Shown: positions 1-11,422, counted from the first letter of the stretch. The stretch is DNA of 64,000 bases from Channallabes apus (GCA_030522415.1 CM060112.1:8723001-8787000); one strand, 5' to 3'. A program made the numbers and translations. Notes: generated by a model from the sequence alone, not told the origin.

Positions 1-341
1 GAGTTTTTAAACTTTTATACAAAATACCCACATTTGTTTGCTACAAACGGCACTAAATCAAATCTCTGCAAGAATATCACAGACCTTGTGAGGTCATGAC
101 AAATACATGGTGTTCCTTTGTTACAACCTACCCCACCACCGGGGTAGGTTGTAACACATGCTGGGGTGAGTTGTAACAGTTAGACAAAAGAAGCAAAAAC
201 ATCGACCACACCATGCTGTATGCTTCAAAAAGAGGTTTTATTGAAATAAAAGAACAAGACCACAGAACAATGTCTTTGTCTGTGACTGACCATAATTCAA
301 ATCCACTTTAAGTTTGACTCAGGTGCTGTGTGTGAGTCTGC
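1..341 (-). mobile_element. Pogo-like DNA transposon remnant, 3' part
   Basis: This stretch is read as the downstream part of a pogo/Tigger-like element whose transposase start lies at 1330-1536 on the minus strand. It holds several copies of a GGTTGTAACA-type motif (121-178), also seen at 1589-1630 and 1970-1985, as expected of terminal or subterminal repeats. On the minus strand an AATAAA lies near 240-250 and could be the transposase poly(A) signal. Most of the transposase body is missing. The family name is an inference. Confidence 0.4.
121..154. repeat. Perfect 14-bp inverted repeat
   Basis: Arms 121-134 (TTACAACCTACCCC) and 141-154 are exact reverse complements around a 6-base loop (ACCACC). 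The arm resembles the TTACAACC motif repeated across 121-1985, so it is probably part of the termini of the pogo-like element. Confidence 0.85.
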
Positions 342-347
342 TAGAAC

Positions 348-1330
348 TTCTTCTTCTTCTTTGTCTTTCGGCTGTTCCCTTTCAGGGGTCGCCACAGCGA
401 ATCATCTGCCTCCATCTAACCCTGTCCTCTGCATCCTCTTCTCTCACACCAACTAACTTCATGTCCTCTCTCACTGCATCCATAAATCTCCTCTTTGGTC
501 TTCCTCTAGACCTCCTAGTTTCAACCTCAGCATCCTCCTACCGATATATTCACCATCTCTCCTCTGAACATGTCCAAACCACCTCAATCTGGCCTCTCTG
601 ACTATCTCCAAAACATCTCACATGGGTTGTCCCTCTGATGAACTCATTCTTGATCCTATCCATCATTGTCACTCCCAAAGAGAACCTCAACATCTTCAGC
701 TCTGCTACCTCTAGCTCTGCCTCCTGTCGTTTCTTCAGTGCCACTGTCTCTAAGCCGTAGAGCATCGCTGGTCTCATCACTGTCCTGTACACCTTTCCTT
801 TCATTCTCGCTGATACTCTTTCATCGCACAACACACCTGACACTTTTCTCCACCCATTCCAACCTGCCTGTACCCGCCTCTTCACCTCCTTTGAACACTC
901 TCCGTTGCTCTCGACCGTTGACCCTAAGTACTTAAAATCCTGCACCTTCTTTAACTCTGCTCCCTGTAGCCTCACCGTAGCCTCCCTGCTCTCGCTACAA
1001 AGCACAATGTCATCTGCAAACATCATAGTCCATGGAGACTCCTGTTTAAACTCATCTGTCATCCTGTCCATCGCCAGAGCAAACAAAAAGGGACTTAGAA
1101 CCGATCCTTGATGCACACCCTCCTCGTTCCACCACCAAGTCTCCTTCTCCACTTTGCCCTTACCTGATGATACACTAAGTACCCTCTTACCTGTCTCCCT
1201 GATCACATTGGCTGTAGTTGTCCAGTCAACTGAAAGCACCTCCTGACCACCCATAGCTTGACTCAACTCCTCCCTAAAGACTACACAACATTCTTCTCAG
1301 CTTCCACGACTTTGTCCTCTGCTCTGCCTT
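348..1330 (-). mobile_element. RTE-clade LINE, internally deleted
   Basis: The minus strand encodes RTE reverse-transcriptase blocks: an ETWWWNEE segment, then QGSVLSPFLFALAMDR, then the catalytic FADD motif in MMFADDIVLCSES, then FKYLGST and the C-terminal RPAMLYGLE region. The order is right but two pieces are missing, one between WWWNEE and the QGS block and one just after SES, so the product cannot be a working polymerase. The 3' end has the usual CTT-rich tail at 348-365 on the plus strand. TAGAAC at 342-347 and at 1331-1336 forms a 6-bp target-site duplication, fixing both boundaries and showing insertion into the pogo-like transposase gene. Confidence 0.85.
550..1266 (-). pseudogene. 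RTE reverse transcriptase fragment
   Basis: A 238-residue open frame holds the core of the RTE ORF2 product, which copies LINE RNA into DNA at the target site. Visible are the FADD active site near residue 84 and the FKYLGSTVESNGE and LYGLET conserved blocks. The N-terminal endonuclease and most of the fingers region are absent. The open frame survives because the deletions kept phase, not because the protein is whole. Confidence 0.8.
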
Positions 1331-1536
1331 TAGAACAAACTTGGAAGATCACTGGACCCCTGGTCTCTCAGCTTCTGAAGTGATTTGCAGTATCTGCTCA
1401 ATGTTACATGGCAGATCCCATGTGCCTTCGCAACTGACCTGACTGACTTGCCCTTCTTTTTGACTTCATCAGATGCTGTTTTTAAAACACTGGCAGGCAC
1501 ACCTCTTTCAGTCGTTCTTTTCCATTGTCTAGGCAT
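1330..1536 (-). pseudogene. Pogo-like transposase N-terminus (psq-type HTH)
   Basis: The 68-residue frame starts MPRQWKRTTERGVPASVL and contains a predicted psq/CENP-B-type helix-turn-helix (KGKSVRSVAKAHGICHVTLSRYCKSL), the DNA-binding start of many vertebrate pogo-type transposases. After about residue 66 the frame runs into the RTE inserted at 1330, so the DDE catalytic domain is lost. A splice-acceptor-like TTTTACAG lies just upstream on the minus strand. It belongs with the TTACAACC repeats on both sides. Confidence 0.65.
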
Positions 1537-1654
1537 TCTGTAAAATTATTAAAATCAGGAAACTGTCCTTAGTTGTATGTAAGGGGATGGTTGTAACACT
1601 TTTTAAAGACATGTTACAACCCACCCCACTCCTCTTAGCCATTGTTTAGCTAGC

Positions 1655-2000
1655 TGTAGTAGGAGAGTGGTTTGAAATTAGCAAGGGATAAATGAATCAC
1701 ATTTTACCTAAGAAACTACAATTTAATCAAATATAAGTTATATGATTTTATCTGAAATAGTATAAATACTAAACAAAATATAGTCTTGGTCAAAAAAATT
1801 ACTTTCTTACCTCAAAATCAGTTTTTTAATAATAGAATCTGCATGTATTTGTTCCCAGCCTTGATATTCACCATGTGGGTTTAGGGAGGAAATGGGTAAA
1901 CACTGAAATGATCATATGACTCTTATCCTATCCCTGATTGGTGGAATTGGGGGTGTTAAAACTCTCCCCATGTTACAACCATACCCGGTCTCCTACTGTA
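1655..2000. mobile_element. Possible non-autonomous pogo/Tigger-like element
   Basis: The left side begins AGTAGGAGAGTGG (about 1656) and the right side ends in the near-complement TCTCCTACTG (1991-2000), giving a short terminal inverted repeat next to TA on the right. The inner right side has the TTACAACC motif found in the element to its left. No coding sequence is seen. Boundaries are approximate. Confidence 0.35.
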
Positions 2001-2162
2001 TACACTGTCCGAACGGAAATGCCACCACCTGGATTTAACTAAACAAACAGGTAAGAGCCTTCTACTGGATAAGTACAGCCGTGATTAAGATGTTTTAGCT
2101 AGCAAAAAGTTATTTAATGCTAACTGATGCAGTGAGTAGCTTCTCATTCTCATAGAGGAACG

Positions 2163-2283
2163 AAACTAGTCCCTTCCCTGGAGCAGCATATACTGTAAAA
2201 GTTAAAGTCCCCTCTGTAAGCTTGTAGACTTCCTAGGGAACACCTTTTCAGTTTCTCTTAAAAATCATTAGAACTCAAGGCTA
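2163..2283 (+). repeat. Copy A of a duplicated TATA-like module
   Basis: This segment matches 3345-3451 over about 110 bp, sharing ACTAGT, CTCCCCTGG-like, GCAGCATAT, CCCCTCTGTA, CTTCCTAG and a TCTTA..AATCA tail. Copy A has lost the clean TATAAAAG of copy B. It could be a promoter plus first untranslated exon of a duplicated gene, or an unknown dispersed repeat. Confidence 0.6.
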
Positions 2284-2439
2284 CATAGTTAGTTATATAG
2301 GTTTCAAAGCATTTCCACATGAACCATGCGAAGAGAACTAAAGGGATTGGGATGAAACAGCTAAATAGGATTTTTTTTTTTAAAACACGTATCATTGAGG
2401 TTAATCAGAAAAAAAAAGTATTTAATTTGCCAGGGAGCA

Positions 2440-2670
2440 TAAAGAATGGACTGTGGAGTATTGGAAAATGGTCACCTGGTCTAATAAGTCCAGACTTACC
2501 TACTTCCAGGATGATGACTGCATCAGGGTTAGGAGAGAGGCAGATGAAGTGATGCACACATGCAATTTTATCATCTGGTGTTGCTTCTCTTGTTCAGGCC
2601 TCGGTTCGGCAATGTTATGTGCTCATAAATATTAGGTCACAGTACGACTTGGATATACTGAATGACCAGG
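2440..2670 (+). pseudogene. Degenerate Tc1/mariner transposase relic
   Basis: Conceptual plus-strand translation gives WKMVTWSNKSR, then IRVRREADEVMH, then WCCFSCSGLGSAMLCA across different frames. These correspond to the Tc1 catalytic-core blocks around the first aspartate (usually WSDES, here SNKS) and the WGCFSWSG region. Frameshifts and stops are frequent. It is a different and far older family than the copies at 7621 and elsewhere. Confidence 0.65.
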
Positions 2671-3344
2671 TTTTTCCATAAAGTTTTTGCCACATTTAAT
2701 GTATTAATTGTGCATATCTAATGTATAGACCAGTGCAAGTTGAGATGTACAACCGAGAGTAAAAGTTACAGCAGTGCAAAAATGAGTGGTGCAAGACTGA
2801 GGTAATGAAGGTCAATGCGGATTAGGGTACTTGATGAAAAGATAAATATGACTGTGAACAGTGAGTCTGTTCAAAAGGAGAGCTATCACCAAGGAAAGTC
2901 TAGGGTGTTCAGCTGGAGATTTGACCTGCACCAGGTCACACTCGTGTATAGTACTACTACCATCCAGATAAGTACTTGCAAACTTTGCTTATATTAATTG
3001 TTAAGATTATTTTAAAATGCATGATTATTTTATAAGGCAAATGTGGTGCAGAGACTGGAATAACAACAAATAATGAAGGAAAACGACTGGTAAAAAGCTT
3101 ACACAAAGCTGTGAAGAGAAATGCTATCCATGCTGTGTTTTGTTTAAAACTGAGTAAAACCAGGAAGTTAGAGAGTGTACTGTACAAGGAACTAAGCATC
3201 ACCCAGGTATTTTAATCAAGTAATGAAAGATAATTGGAATTTAAACCAGATGAATTTTTAATTATAATAAAATTAGACTGAAGTTAAATTATAATGGGAA
3301 AATTATGGAAATGGAAATTAGAAGAAGAGCTGAAGAAGGAGATA
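2671..3344. other. No recognisable feature
   Basis: AT-rich DNA with only short open frames in all phases. No transposon motif or exon was recognised. Confidence 0.5.
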
Positions 3345-3451
3345 GGAAACTAGTACCTCCCCTGGTGCAGCATATAAAAGACCACATCCCCTCTGTAGGC
3401 TTGTCGACTTCCTAGAGAACATTTTGTCAGTTCGTCTTAGAAATCAAGGCT
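3345..3451 (+). promoter_or_regulatory. Copy B of the duplicated module, with TATA-box-like site
   Basis: The second copy of the 2163-2283 module carries CATATAAAAG at about 3370-3379, a good TATA-box sequence, followed by the shared region that could be a transcription start and 5' untranslated exon. No open frame follows directly. The promoter reading is an inference. Confidence 0.35.
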
Positions 3452-4672
3452 AAAAATCTTTTGGAATTATTGAATTAAATCTTGTTTTTTCTGCTTTTTA
3501 TCAGAAAACATTAGATTTATTTGTTTCACAGTTGCTTGTTTTCTTTTAAGGTTTAAGTGTTATCCCAAGTGTAAAACAACAAGTGTAAGACAACAAGTGT
3601 AAAAGGGGAAACGGCCTATGGACACCAGCTCAAAGTGTGCAAAATGTTAAGGTTTTTGGTATGTTGCACCTTTTCTCCAGAAACTCCAGATTTATGTTGT
3701 GTCAGTGAACCAAATGTATGCAAAGTAATTCACAGAGTATGCAGCATTATTTTCAAAAAAGGAGGGAATTAGATAAACATCCCTTATTCCTTAACTCCAG
3801 GCTATAACTATAGTCCTCACTTCTGTTTGGTTGCAGCAATCATAGACTAGAATGACTTGCCTGTGGTCTGTGTGCATGGAGTGATTTTTTCCCCCCCAGG
3901 TTCTCTTGTCTCCCCCACACAGTTCAATGACATGTGGTTTAGGCTAAGGTTTTGGTGTTTCCAAATAGGCCATAGTGTATGATTGGGTGGTTGTATGGGC
4001 TTTTGCCTTCCAGTGGGCTGGGTCCAGGGTGTATCCGACCTTGTGCCCTAAGTTCCCTGGGAATGATCCAAGGTCCTTTGTGATCATATATATGATACTA
4101 TAAGTGGTATAGATTAAAACTACGTTTAAGTTGTTTATTAGTACCCATATTGTTTAGAATCCTGTTCAGAGCCAACCTAATCAAGCTTTATTTATCATGG
4201 TGGTATAATGTGTTACAATGTTAATTGGGATTTTTTTTCTTTAGAAACTTTGTCCTTTTATGAACCAACATCACATTTGTTTATTTTTTTGTTTCTTTGC
4301 CAAACAACCATTTTCTCTCATGCAATTAGCCATTTGGATACATAAAGTAATTATTTAATTTCTTATGTTAATAAAGTACAGATTTTCCCTTATCCTGGTG
4401 CTGAGATAATGAGAAAAAGAGATAGGCCAAGTGGGAGAGACAAAGGGCACATGAGAGAGATTAGGATGATACTCAGTTACTCTCAGGAGATTGAAGCATG
4501 AGCTGAGTAGTTATTTTGACCTTGGCACACAAGACTTGGGCCTCATTCCAATCGTCATGTAAAATGTAGTCTTTTCCAGCTCCCTTTTATTACTTGAAAA
4601 AATTATTTAAAGAATTAAAATGGCTGCAGGGCAAAAGAGTCTCTGTAGCCCACTTTAGAGTACCAGATGTGC
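3452..4672. other. Mostly featureless AT-rich DNA
   Basis: A short tandem repeat with AAGTGTAA/ACAAC units lies at about 3564-3605 (three units). Otherwise no gene or recognisable transposon was seen. Confidence 0.5.
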
Positions 4673-4701
4673 TGTGTGTGTGCGTGTGTGCGTATGTGTG
4701 C

Positions 4702-4764
<63 letters not shown>

Positions 4765-4792
4765 CACATGTACATGTGTGCGCGCGTGTGCT
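4673..4792. repeat. (TG)n microsatellite
   Basis: About 120 bp of alternating TG with some GTGC and GTAT interruptions. Cys-Val and His-Thr open frames on both strands here are repeat artefacts. Confidence 0.97.
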
Positions 4793-5785
4793 TGGCTATA
4801 GGGACCTGACAGAAGCATTTATGAAATCTAAATATTTCAGTCATTGGGACAAAGGGACGTTCTGCCCTTTACACAAGGCCACAGATCCATCCTCTTAATT
4901 TCTGTAACATATTCTACTGAGAGTTTTCAGTTAATTCAATTCGAATTGACTCTACCAGCAATCTGTAATTAAAAAGGATTAAAAAAAGTTAAATCTATTA
5001 TAGTTCCCTGGAGTTATGATTGATTTTGTTTTGTATCCAACTATTTAGCCTATGATTAACATACATTTCCCCCCCCTAAATATTTCCAAGTCAAAATAAC
5101 TTTTTGTATTGATTGACTGAAAATAATCACTCCTGAAAATTCAATTAATTTGCATTTAGGATTTATTTATTTTTACTTTTGCAACGTGTACAATTTTGGA
5201 AATTGTTCAATTTTACAATCAGTTTTTGCCATTTAACCTCAGCATTTTCTATTGCCTTTGTAACTGTAGAGTATATCCACTATGTTGTGTATGATAATAA
5301 GTGCAGCTCAGACCTGTACTGAATGATGTGTATAATTACATCCCCAAACAACCACACTATTCTAACACAACCCTATAATTTTATAATCTTATCCCCCATC
5401 ACAAAGTTTATTATGTTTCAACTGATCATGTCCCCAGTCCAGAGACTTTGCATATTTAATTCTTTAAAATTTGTAATGAAACAGACAATAGGAACTCAGC
5501 CATACTAGGTGAAGTCTGCTAAGGTTGTCCTCTTGCTTTACCTTCACTGTAAACAAATTCCAGTAATCAGTGGTAGCTACCCCTATTAGTGCCAGCTTAA
5601 AGCAATTATAATGGGTACAGACTCATTTATGTATAGAAACTGCTATGAATTGTTGTCTGGTGATTCTTCACATACTGGCATACAAGAATACAAGAAAAAA
5701 GCTATTGTTTCAGGTTGTTATTTCTTGATTTGGCCTCCATATTAGTGATCCCATGATTACCTTTATCTCTCATGAATTGAATGGC
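4793..5785. other. No recognisable feature
   Basis: AT-rich DNA. Only small open frames with no family resemblance. Confidence 0.5.
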
Positions 5786-5786
5786 A

Positions 5787-5819
<33 letters not shown>

Positions 5820-5837
5820 GTTGTTGTTGTTGTTGTT
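5786..5837. repeat. (ATT)n then (TTG)n compound microsatellite
   Basis: An ATT tract of about 32 bp passes directly into a TTG tract of about 20 bp. Confidence 0.95.
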
Positions 5838-7620
5838 TTCTAGATTAATTTCAATTCATTTTAATAAAATAAACAAATACATAAATATACAAGTGGAAGG
5901 AAGCAATGGGATAAAATGGCCAAGGTGATTAAAAGTTGTTCCATCCCCTGAAAAAAATATAAAGAGATGATGTAAAAGTATAGTGTTTGGCAACATGAAT
6001 TTACATAATATAGATATGAGGCCTGGTGTTGAGTATTATCTTAATTGCCCCATCAGGGCTAGGATTTACCTCATGGTACACAGCATGGGTCTTTGAATTT
6101 CAAACTGACAGACCTTAGTCTGCTCGGTTGAGCAAGCACTTACTGTATCCTCTACCCTTATTCTAAAGAGTGGTATCCCACATGGTTGTATGCTGATTCC
6201 ACTGCCCTATACACTGTTTACCCATGACCATCTTCAAGTTTAAGTTGCCCTATACTCTGTTTGCCCAGCTTCTAGTTCCTGGCCATTCACATCTCTGAGA
6301 ATCTGTCCTCGCACATAACACTTAATTTCTTGCTAAGCAAGCAGAACTTTGCTACGCCGTTAAGAGCATCCAAAGCAATTCAGCCAAATTATCTTATGGG
6401 CAGTTCCACTCGGCCTGAAAAGAATGACTTGGGGTGGTGAAAACCACCCAACACATCCATTGTCACGTAACTACCAGCCATCGAACATTTGCACCAGTTG
6501 ATGTCACACAGCATCATCACGGACTATCACATCCGAGTCAAAAACTGGCTTGTGCACACAAGCCCTGGAATGCTAACAGCCCATAACCACTGACCCAGCC
6601 TCCAAATTCCCCAGACCTCAGTTGAATCAAGTATACCATGGGTTTTGCAAATATGCAAAAGTTAACTGACATAATCCTCCTTCCTGTGCTTATACAATAA
6701 AACATAGTGAAAAATGTTCTGAAGGAATGACAGGAAATGTCACACATTAATTTTAAAGCCAGAAAACCGGCAGACTATTTTAAAGGCAGGGCAAATGCTA
6801 ATTAAAAGCTAGTGGCTATACAGGTGAAGACAGGTAGACAGACACTGCAGAAAGCTTGTGCAAGAAGTGGTAACACTGTGTAACAGCACATTTGATATGT
6901 TGCAATAGCTGTATGGGGTTCATGACTCATTTGCAGCTGACATGGAAAGTCTGTCTACGGATGTATTTTCATTGTCTAGTATAGACTTTGAGAAAATTAA
7001 CCAATATCTTGGAATATTGGAATCAATCAAATATGTCACCACATGAGTATCTGAAGAGACGAGCCTGGCAATCTTCAAAGTAATACAGTACGTCTAACAA
7101 GAAAGATTAAGGAGGATGTGCACGCACAGTGGGGGTTAGTATAATGAATCTGAGGCAGGATGCAGACAGTCTCAAACAAACAACTAACAAACACATTAAA
7201 GATTAAAAAATAGAAGAAAAAAAAATGAATGAATGGAAAAAAAAACATCTTAAAAGGATTAGACCAAGGCAAGGCTAGGTAAGCTTAACATAAACTGCAA
7301 GCTACTCATGATCTAAACACAATCTAACAGATATAATGCACAGTGCTCAGTTACAAGGGAGACAAATGGTCAAACCTACAGTATATAGGGAAATGAATAA
7401 GGGTGGGAAAACAAAGCAGATGTGCACAAACATAGGAAGTGTAATACATAGCAACAGAAGAAGACATTAAAAAAATGAGGGTGAGGATGTCCTCTTTCGA
7501 TCTGGGGAAACAAATTGGTAATGATGAATGTGCCAAGGCTTTTGATTTAAATTTTACTAATGTGTATGATAATATTACTGTCTCCAAAGCTTTATTCTGC
7601 TTGTTAATATGGATCATATA
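5838..7620. other. Unique DNA with a possible Tc1 relic near 6590-6630
   Basis: No host gene is recognised. At 6594-6630 the plus strand reads QPPNSPDLS, resembling the PNSPDLN motif before the third catalytic residue of Tc1 transposases. Flanking conservation is weak, so the relic call is tentative. The rest is AT-rich with scattered stops. Confidence 0.3.
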
Positions 7621-9240
7621 CAGTGGTGTGAAAAACTATTTGCCCCCTTCCTGATTACTTATTCTTTTGCATGTTTGTCACACTTAAATGTTTCTGCTCA
7701 TCAAAAACCGTTAACTATTAGTCAAAGATAACATAATTGAACACAAAATGCAGTTTTTAATTGAAGGTTTACGTTATTAAGGGAGAAAAAAAACTCCAAA
7801 TCTACATGGCCCTGTGTGAAAAAGTGATTGCCCCCCCTTGTTAAAAATAACTTAACTGTGGTTTATCACACCTGAGTTCAATTTCTGTAGTCACCCCCAG
7901 GCCTGATTACTGCCACACCTGTTTCAATCAAGAAATCACTTAAATAGGAGCTACCTGACACAGAGAAGTAGACCAAAAGCACCTCAAAAGCTAGACATCA
8001 TGTCAAGATCCAAAGAAATTCAGGAACAAATGAGAACAAAAGTAATTGAGATCTATCAGTCTGGTAAAGGTTATAAAGCCATTTCTAAAGCTTTGGGACT
8101 CCAGCGAACCACAGTGAGAGCCATTATCCACAAATGGCAAAAACATGGAACAGTGGTGAACCTTCCCAGGAGTGGCCGGCCGACCAAAATTACCCCAAGA
8201 GCGCAGAGACGACTCATCCGAGAGGCCACAAAAGACCCCAGGACAACATCTAAAGAACTGCAGGCCTCACTTGCCTCAATTAAGGTCAGTGTTCACGACT
8301 CCACCATAAGAAAGAGACTGGGCAAAAACGGCCTGCATGGCAGATTTCCAAGGCGCAAACCACTTTTAAGCAAAAAGAACATTAAGGCTCGTCTCAATTT
8401 TGCTAAAAAACATCTCAATGATTGCCAAGATTTTTGGGAAAATACCTTGTGGACCGACGAGACAAAAGTTTAACTTTTTGGAAGGTGCGTGTCCCGTTAC
8501 ATCTGGCGTAAAAGTAACACAGCATTTCAGAAAAAGAACATCATACCAACAGTAAAATATGGTGGTGGTAGTGTGATGGTCTGGGGTTGTTTTGCTGCTT
8601 CAGGACCTGGAAGGCTTGCTGTGATAGATGGAACCATGAATTCCACTGTCTACCAAAAAATCCTGAAGGAGAATGTCCGGCCATCTGTTCGTCAACTCAA
8701 GCTGAAGCGATCTTGGGTGCTGCAGCAGGACAATGACCCAAAACACACCAGCAAATCCACCTCTGAATGGCTGAAGAAAAACAAAATGAAGACTTTGGAG
8801 TGGCCTAGTCAAAGTCCTGACCTGAATCCTATTGAGATGTTGTGGCATGACCTTAAAAAGGCGGTTCATGCTAGAAAACCCTCAAATAAAGCTGAATTAC
8901 AACAATTCTGCAAAGATGAGTGGGCCAAAATTCCTCCAGAGCGCTGTAAAAGACACGTTGCAAGTTATCGCAAACGCTTGATTGAAGTTATTGCTGCTAA
9001 GGGTGGCCCAACCAGTTATTAGGTTCAGGGGGCAATTACTTTTTCACACAGGGCCATGTAGGTTTGGATTTTTTTACTCCCTAAATAATAAAACCCCTCA
9101 TTTAAAAACTGCATTTTGTGTTTACTTGTGTTATCTTTGACTAATAGTTAAATGTGTTTGATGACCAGAACCATTTTGTGTGACAAACATGCAAAAGAAT
9201 AAGAAATCAGGAGGGGGGCAAATAGTTTTTCACACCACTG
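7621..9240 (+). mobile_element. Tc1-like DD34E transposon, copy 1
   Basis: The element is 1620 bp and flanked by TA at 7619-7620 and 9241-9242. It begins CAGTGGTGTGAAAAACTA and ends with the inverted version. The long terminal repeats (about 200 bp) each carry an outer and an inner related motif (inner: CATGGCCCTGTGTGAAAAAG), the IR/DR layout of Sleeping Beauty-type elements. The transposase lies inside at 8000-9022. The same family occurs at 19754, 26258 and 44798. Confidence 0.97.
8000..9022 (+). pseudogene. Tc1 transposase with one nonsense codon
   Basis: The reading frame would give 340 residues, normal for Tc1 transposase, which cuts and pastes the element at TA sites. The N-terminus (MSRSKEIQEQMR) leads into two helix-turn-helix units for terminal-repeat binding (residues about 10-110), with a GRPTK AT-hook-like motif between them. 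The DDE triad follows: WTDET, QQDNDPKHTS, then NPIEMLW, with 34 residues between the second D and the E. The only visible break is a TAA at codon 158 (8471-8473), where the copy at 44798 has GAA (Glu). The frame continues without other damage to 9022. Confidence 0.93.
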
Positions 9241-10100
9241 TAATTAGAAATGTAAAAAAAAAAAAAAAATCTGGGAAGCCATTCAAATAATAACACTTAG
9301 AATGAAAAAGAAAGTGTTCAGGTGAGTGTGACAGTTGCAAATTTTGATTGTATTTGTATTAATATGATGTGCTGTGGCACCTGAATATACTGCTTAGTTC
9401 ACCAGAAAAATCTAAAATAGTCCTTATACTTAAATAAACTAACATGGTGTTTATAATTTATTACTTTTTATATATATATATATTTTCCTATTTTCTTGTT
9501 TTGTATTTTTATTTTATTTTCACTAATGGCATTTTCACTTTTAATGCTTATTACAGTGTTCTTCAAGTTTATAAGCCTCTTTGAAATGTACACCACACAC
9601 AACTGAATGGATGAGTGCTCATCTGCACCTAATGAGGGTCGTGAGGGTTACTGGTGTCTCTAGGGCCCTAAAGCTCAAGCAATTATTTTTGACTTATTAA
9701 AATTGATTTTATTTAACTCTCTTAATCTGAAAGTATGGCACATTTCTTGCTTGTGATTGTAAAACTTTTTGGCTCTCATTTTCAGTCCAGTCCCTGTACC
9801 TGACAAGTTACAGAGAAATGTTTCTTAAGCCACACAATAAAAAAAAATTAGGCATGAACCAATGAGAAACAGGTGCAGATCTTGACAGATGATTAGTGAT
9901 TAGTATCCTGGTGATATATATTGGAGTGATAAATGTGAAAGACAGAGAGCGAGCCTACAACTCACACTGGTGCACACTCACTGGTTATTATGGCTAAGTT
10001 CACATTGCAGATCATATTGTAAAATTTCTGGTCAGTTTGAATTTGCATGTCATGGCAGTTCACAATTAGAATTACAAGTGCCTTTTATCTGACTCTAATG
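9241..10100. other. No recognisable feature
   Basis: AT-rich sequence with a short (TA)n near 9470-9482. No gene or known repeat was identified. Confidence 0.5.
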
Positions 10101-10170
10101 TGGATGCATCTGTCCTCTGAAACGACATTCATACGTACATCGATATGCCTGAGGATCTGAGTATCGATAC

Positions 10171-10197
10171 TGACGTCACGATACTCGGCTGACGTCA
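10171..10197 (+). promoter_or_regulatory. Two CRE palindromes in the LINE leader
   Basis: Two exact TGACGTCA sites lie at 10171-10178 and 10190-10197, 19 bp apart. They are the consensus for CREB/ATF binding. Their position in the 5' leader, upstream of ORF1, suggests part of an internal LINE promoter. This is inferred from the sequence match only. Confidence 0.5.
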
Positions 10198-10504
10198 CTT
10201 CCTCCGTACGAGGACACTGAGAAGCTGCTTTTTTCCGAGCTCCACCATACTGACCAACTTTTAAACTTTTTCGTCCCCTTACGAAGAGTGTACATAAAAC
10301 GGATAAGTATCTTATAATATATTTACTCGAAACGCGTGTTATATCGTTAAGTTTTAATTGTTTTGCAGCACACCGCTTTTAGCCGGCATTAGCATCGCTA
10401 ATTAGCATTAGCATCGCTAGCCCGGCTATCACGTTTGTTTGTTTGTTTGTTTGTAAAGTTTGTTTTCGCTTCCTCACACCGATTATTTTCCGTGTTTAGA
10501 CACC

Positions 10505-11422
10505 ATGTCGGTTGTGATTCTGCCTCTGAGTGCAGGTGAGGAGACATTGGAGCTGCACTCGGTGGATTTGGAGGTGGAGGCCGTGGAGAAGCTGATCCGT
10601 GAGCTACAGGTGAAGCTGGTCCGGTTACAGCAGCGGAAAGCCACGCTGGAATCGACGCGGACAGACGCTCACCTGTCCCAGGTAAATTCTCGGCGTGAGA
10701 ATTCTCCTGCAACCTCAACCCCGCGTGCTTCTCTGCCCAGGTCCAACACACCAAGGACGCATCCCGCCCAGTGTTCCTACACCCCGGCGCCGGGACATCA
10801 CGGACCCTGGATACAGCAGCAGCGGAAGAAGCACGCCAAGCCCCGGGCGAGGACCTCTCCACCACCACCACCCGTCTTCGACATCTCGACCCAAAACCGC
10901 TTCGCTCCTCTCCGCGAGATGGCACACGACGTCCTGGTCATCGGAGACTCCATCGTTCGTCACGTGCGTGCTACCACGGTTAAAGGTAAGGTGCACACAC
11001 GCTGTTTACCTGGTGCACATGTTCTTGATGTTGCTGCACAGGTGCCTGCTGCCCTGAGGAGGAACATTGGAGCTGTGGTTCTTCATGCCGGCACGAACGA
11101 CACCAGGCTGAGGCAGACGGAGATCCTGAAGAAGGACTTCAGGAGCCTGGTCGAGAAGGTCCGCAGCACATCACCCACGACAAGGATCATCGTATCTGGA
11201 CCGCTTCCCACATTTCAGCGAGGAATCGAGAAGTTCAGTAGATTATTTGCCTTTAATGAATGGTTACAATCTTGGTGTCAACAACAGAAATTACGCTTTG
11301 TTGATAACTGGAATGTTTTCTGGGAGCGTCCTAGGCTCTATCACACCGATGGCCTACACCCTAGCAGAGCTGGAGCAGCGGTCCTCTCTGACAACATCTC
11401 CAGAACACTACGAACCATCTGA
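10505..11422 (+). CDS. L2-type LINE ORF1, coiled coil plus SGNH esterase
   Basis: The 305-residue product starts at the ATG in CACCATGTCGG, a good vertebrate start context; the frame upstream has no ATG. Residues about 20-50 (VEAVEKLIRELQVKLVRLQQ) form a heptad-rich coiled coil, followed by a Pro/Arg-rich linker. The C-terminal half is an SGNH/GDSL-like esterase with block I VIGDSIVRH (Ser), block III HAGTND (Asn) and block V DGLHP (Asp and His), so all expected catalytic residues are present. ORF1 proteins of this kind occur in CR1/L2 LINEs, where they are thought to bind RNA or lipids during retrotransposition. No stop interrupts it. Confidence 0.88.
   Translation: MSVVILPLSAGEETLELHSVDLEVEAVEKLIRELQVKLVRLQQRKATLESTRTDAHLSQVNSRRENSPATSTPRASLPRSNTPRTHPAQCSYTPAPGHHGPWIQQQRKKHAKPRARTSPPPPPVFDISTQNRFAPLREMAHDVLVIGDSIVRHVRATTVKGKVHTRCLPGAHVLDVAAQVPAALRRNIGAVVLHAGTNDTRLRQTEILKKDFRSLVEKVRSTSPTTRIIVSGPLPTFQRGIEKFSRLFAFNEWLQSWCQQQKLRFVDNWNVFWERPRLYHTDGLHPSRAGAAVLSDNISRTLRTI

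Noticed and set aside
4590..4898. Cys-Val and His-Thr repeat open frames
   Set aside because: Translations of a (TG)n microsatellite in several frames; no start context or flanking coding signal.
10398..10996. Minus-strand open frames over LINE ORF1
   Set aside because: Shadows of a GC-rich coding region; the plus frame carries the esterase motifs.
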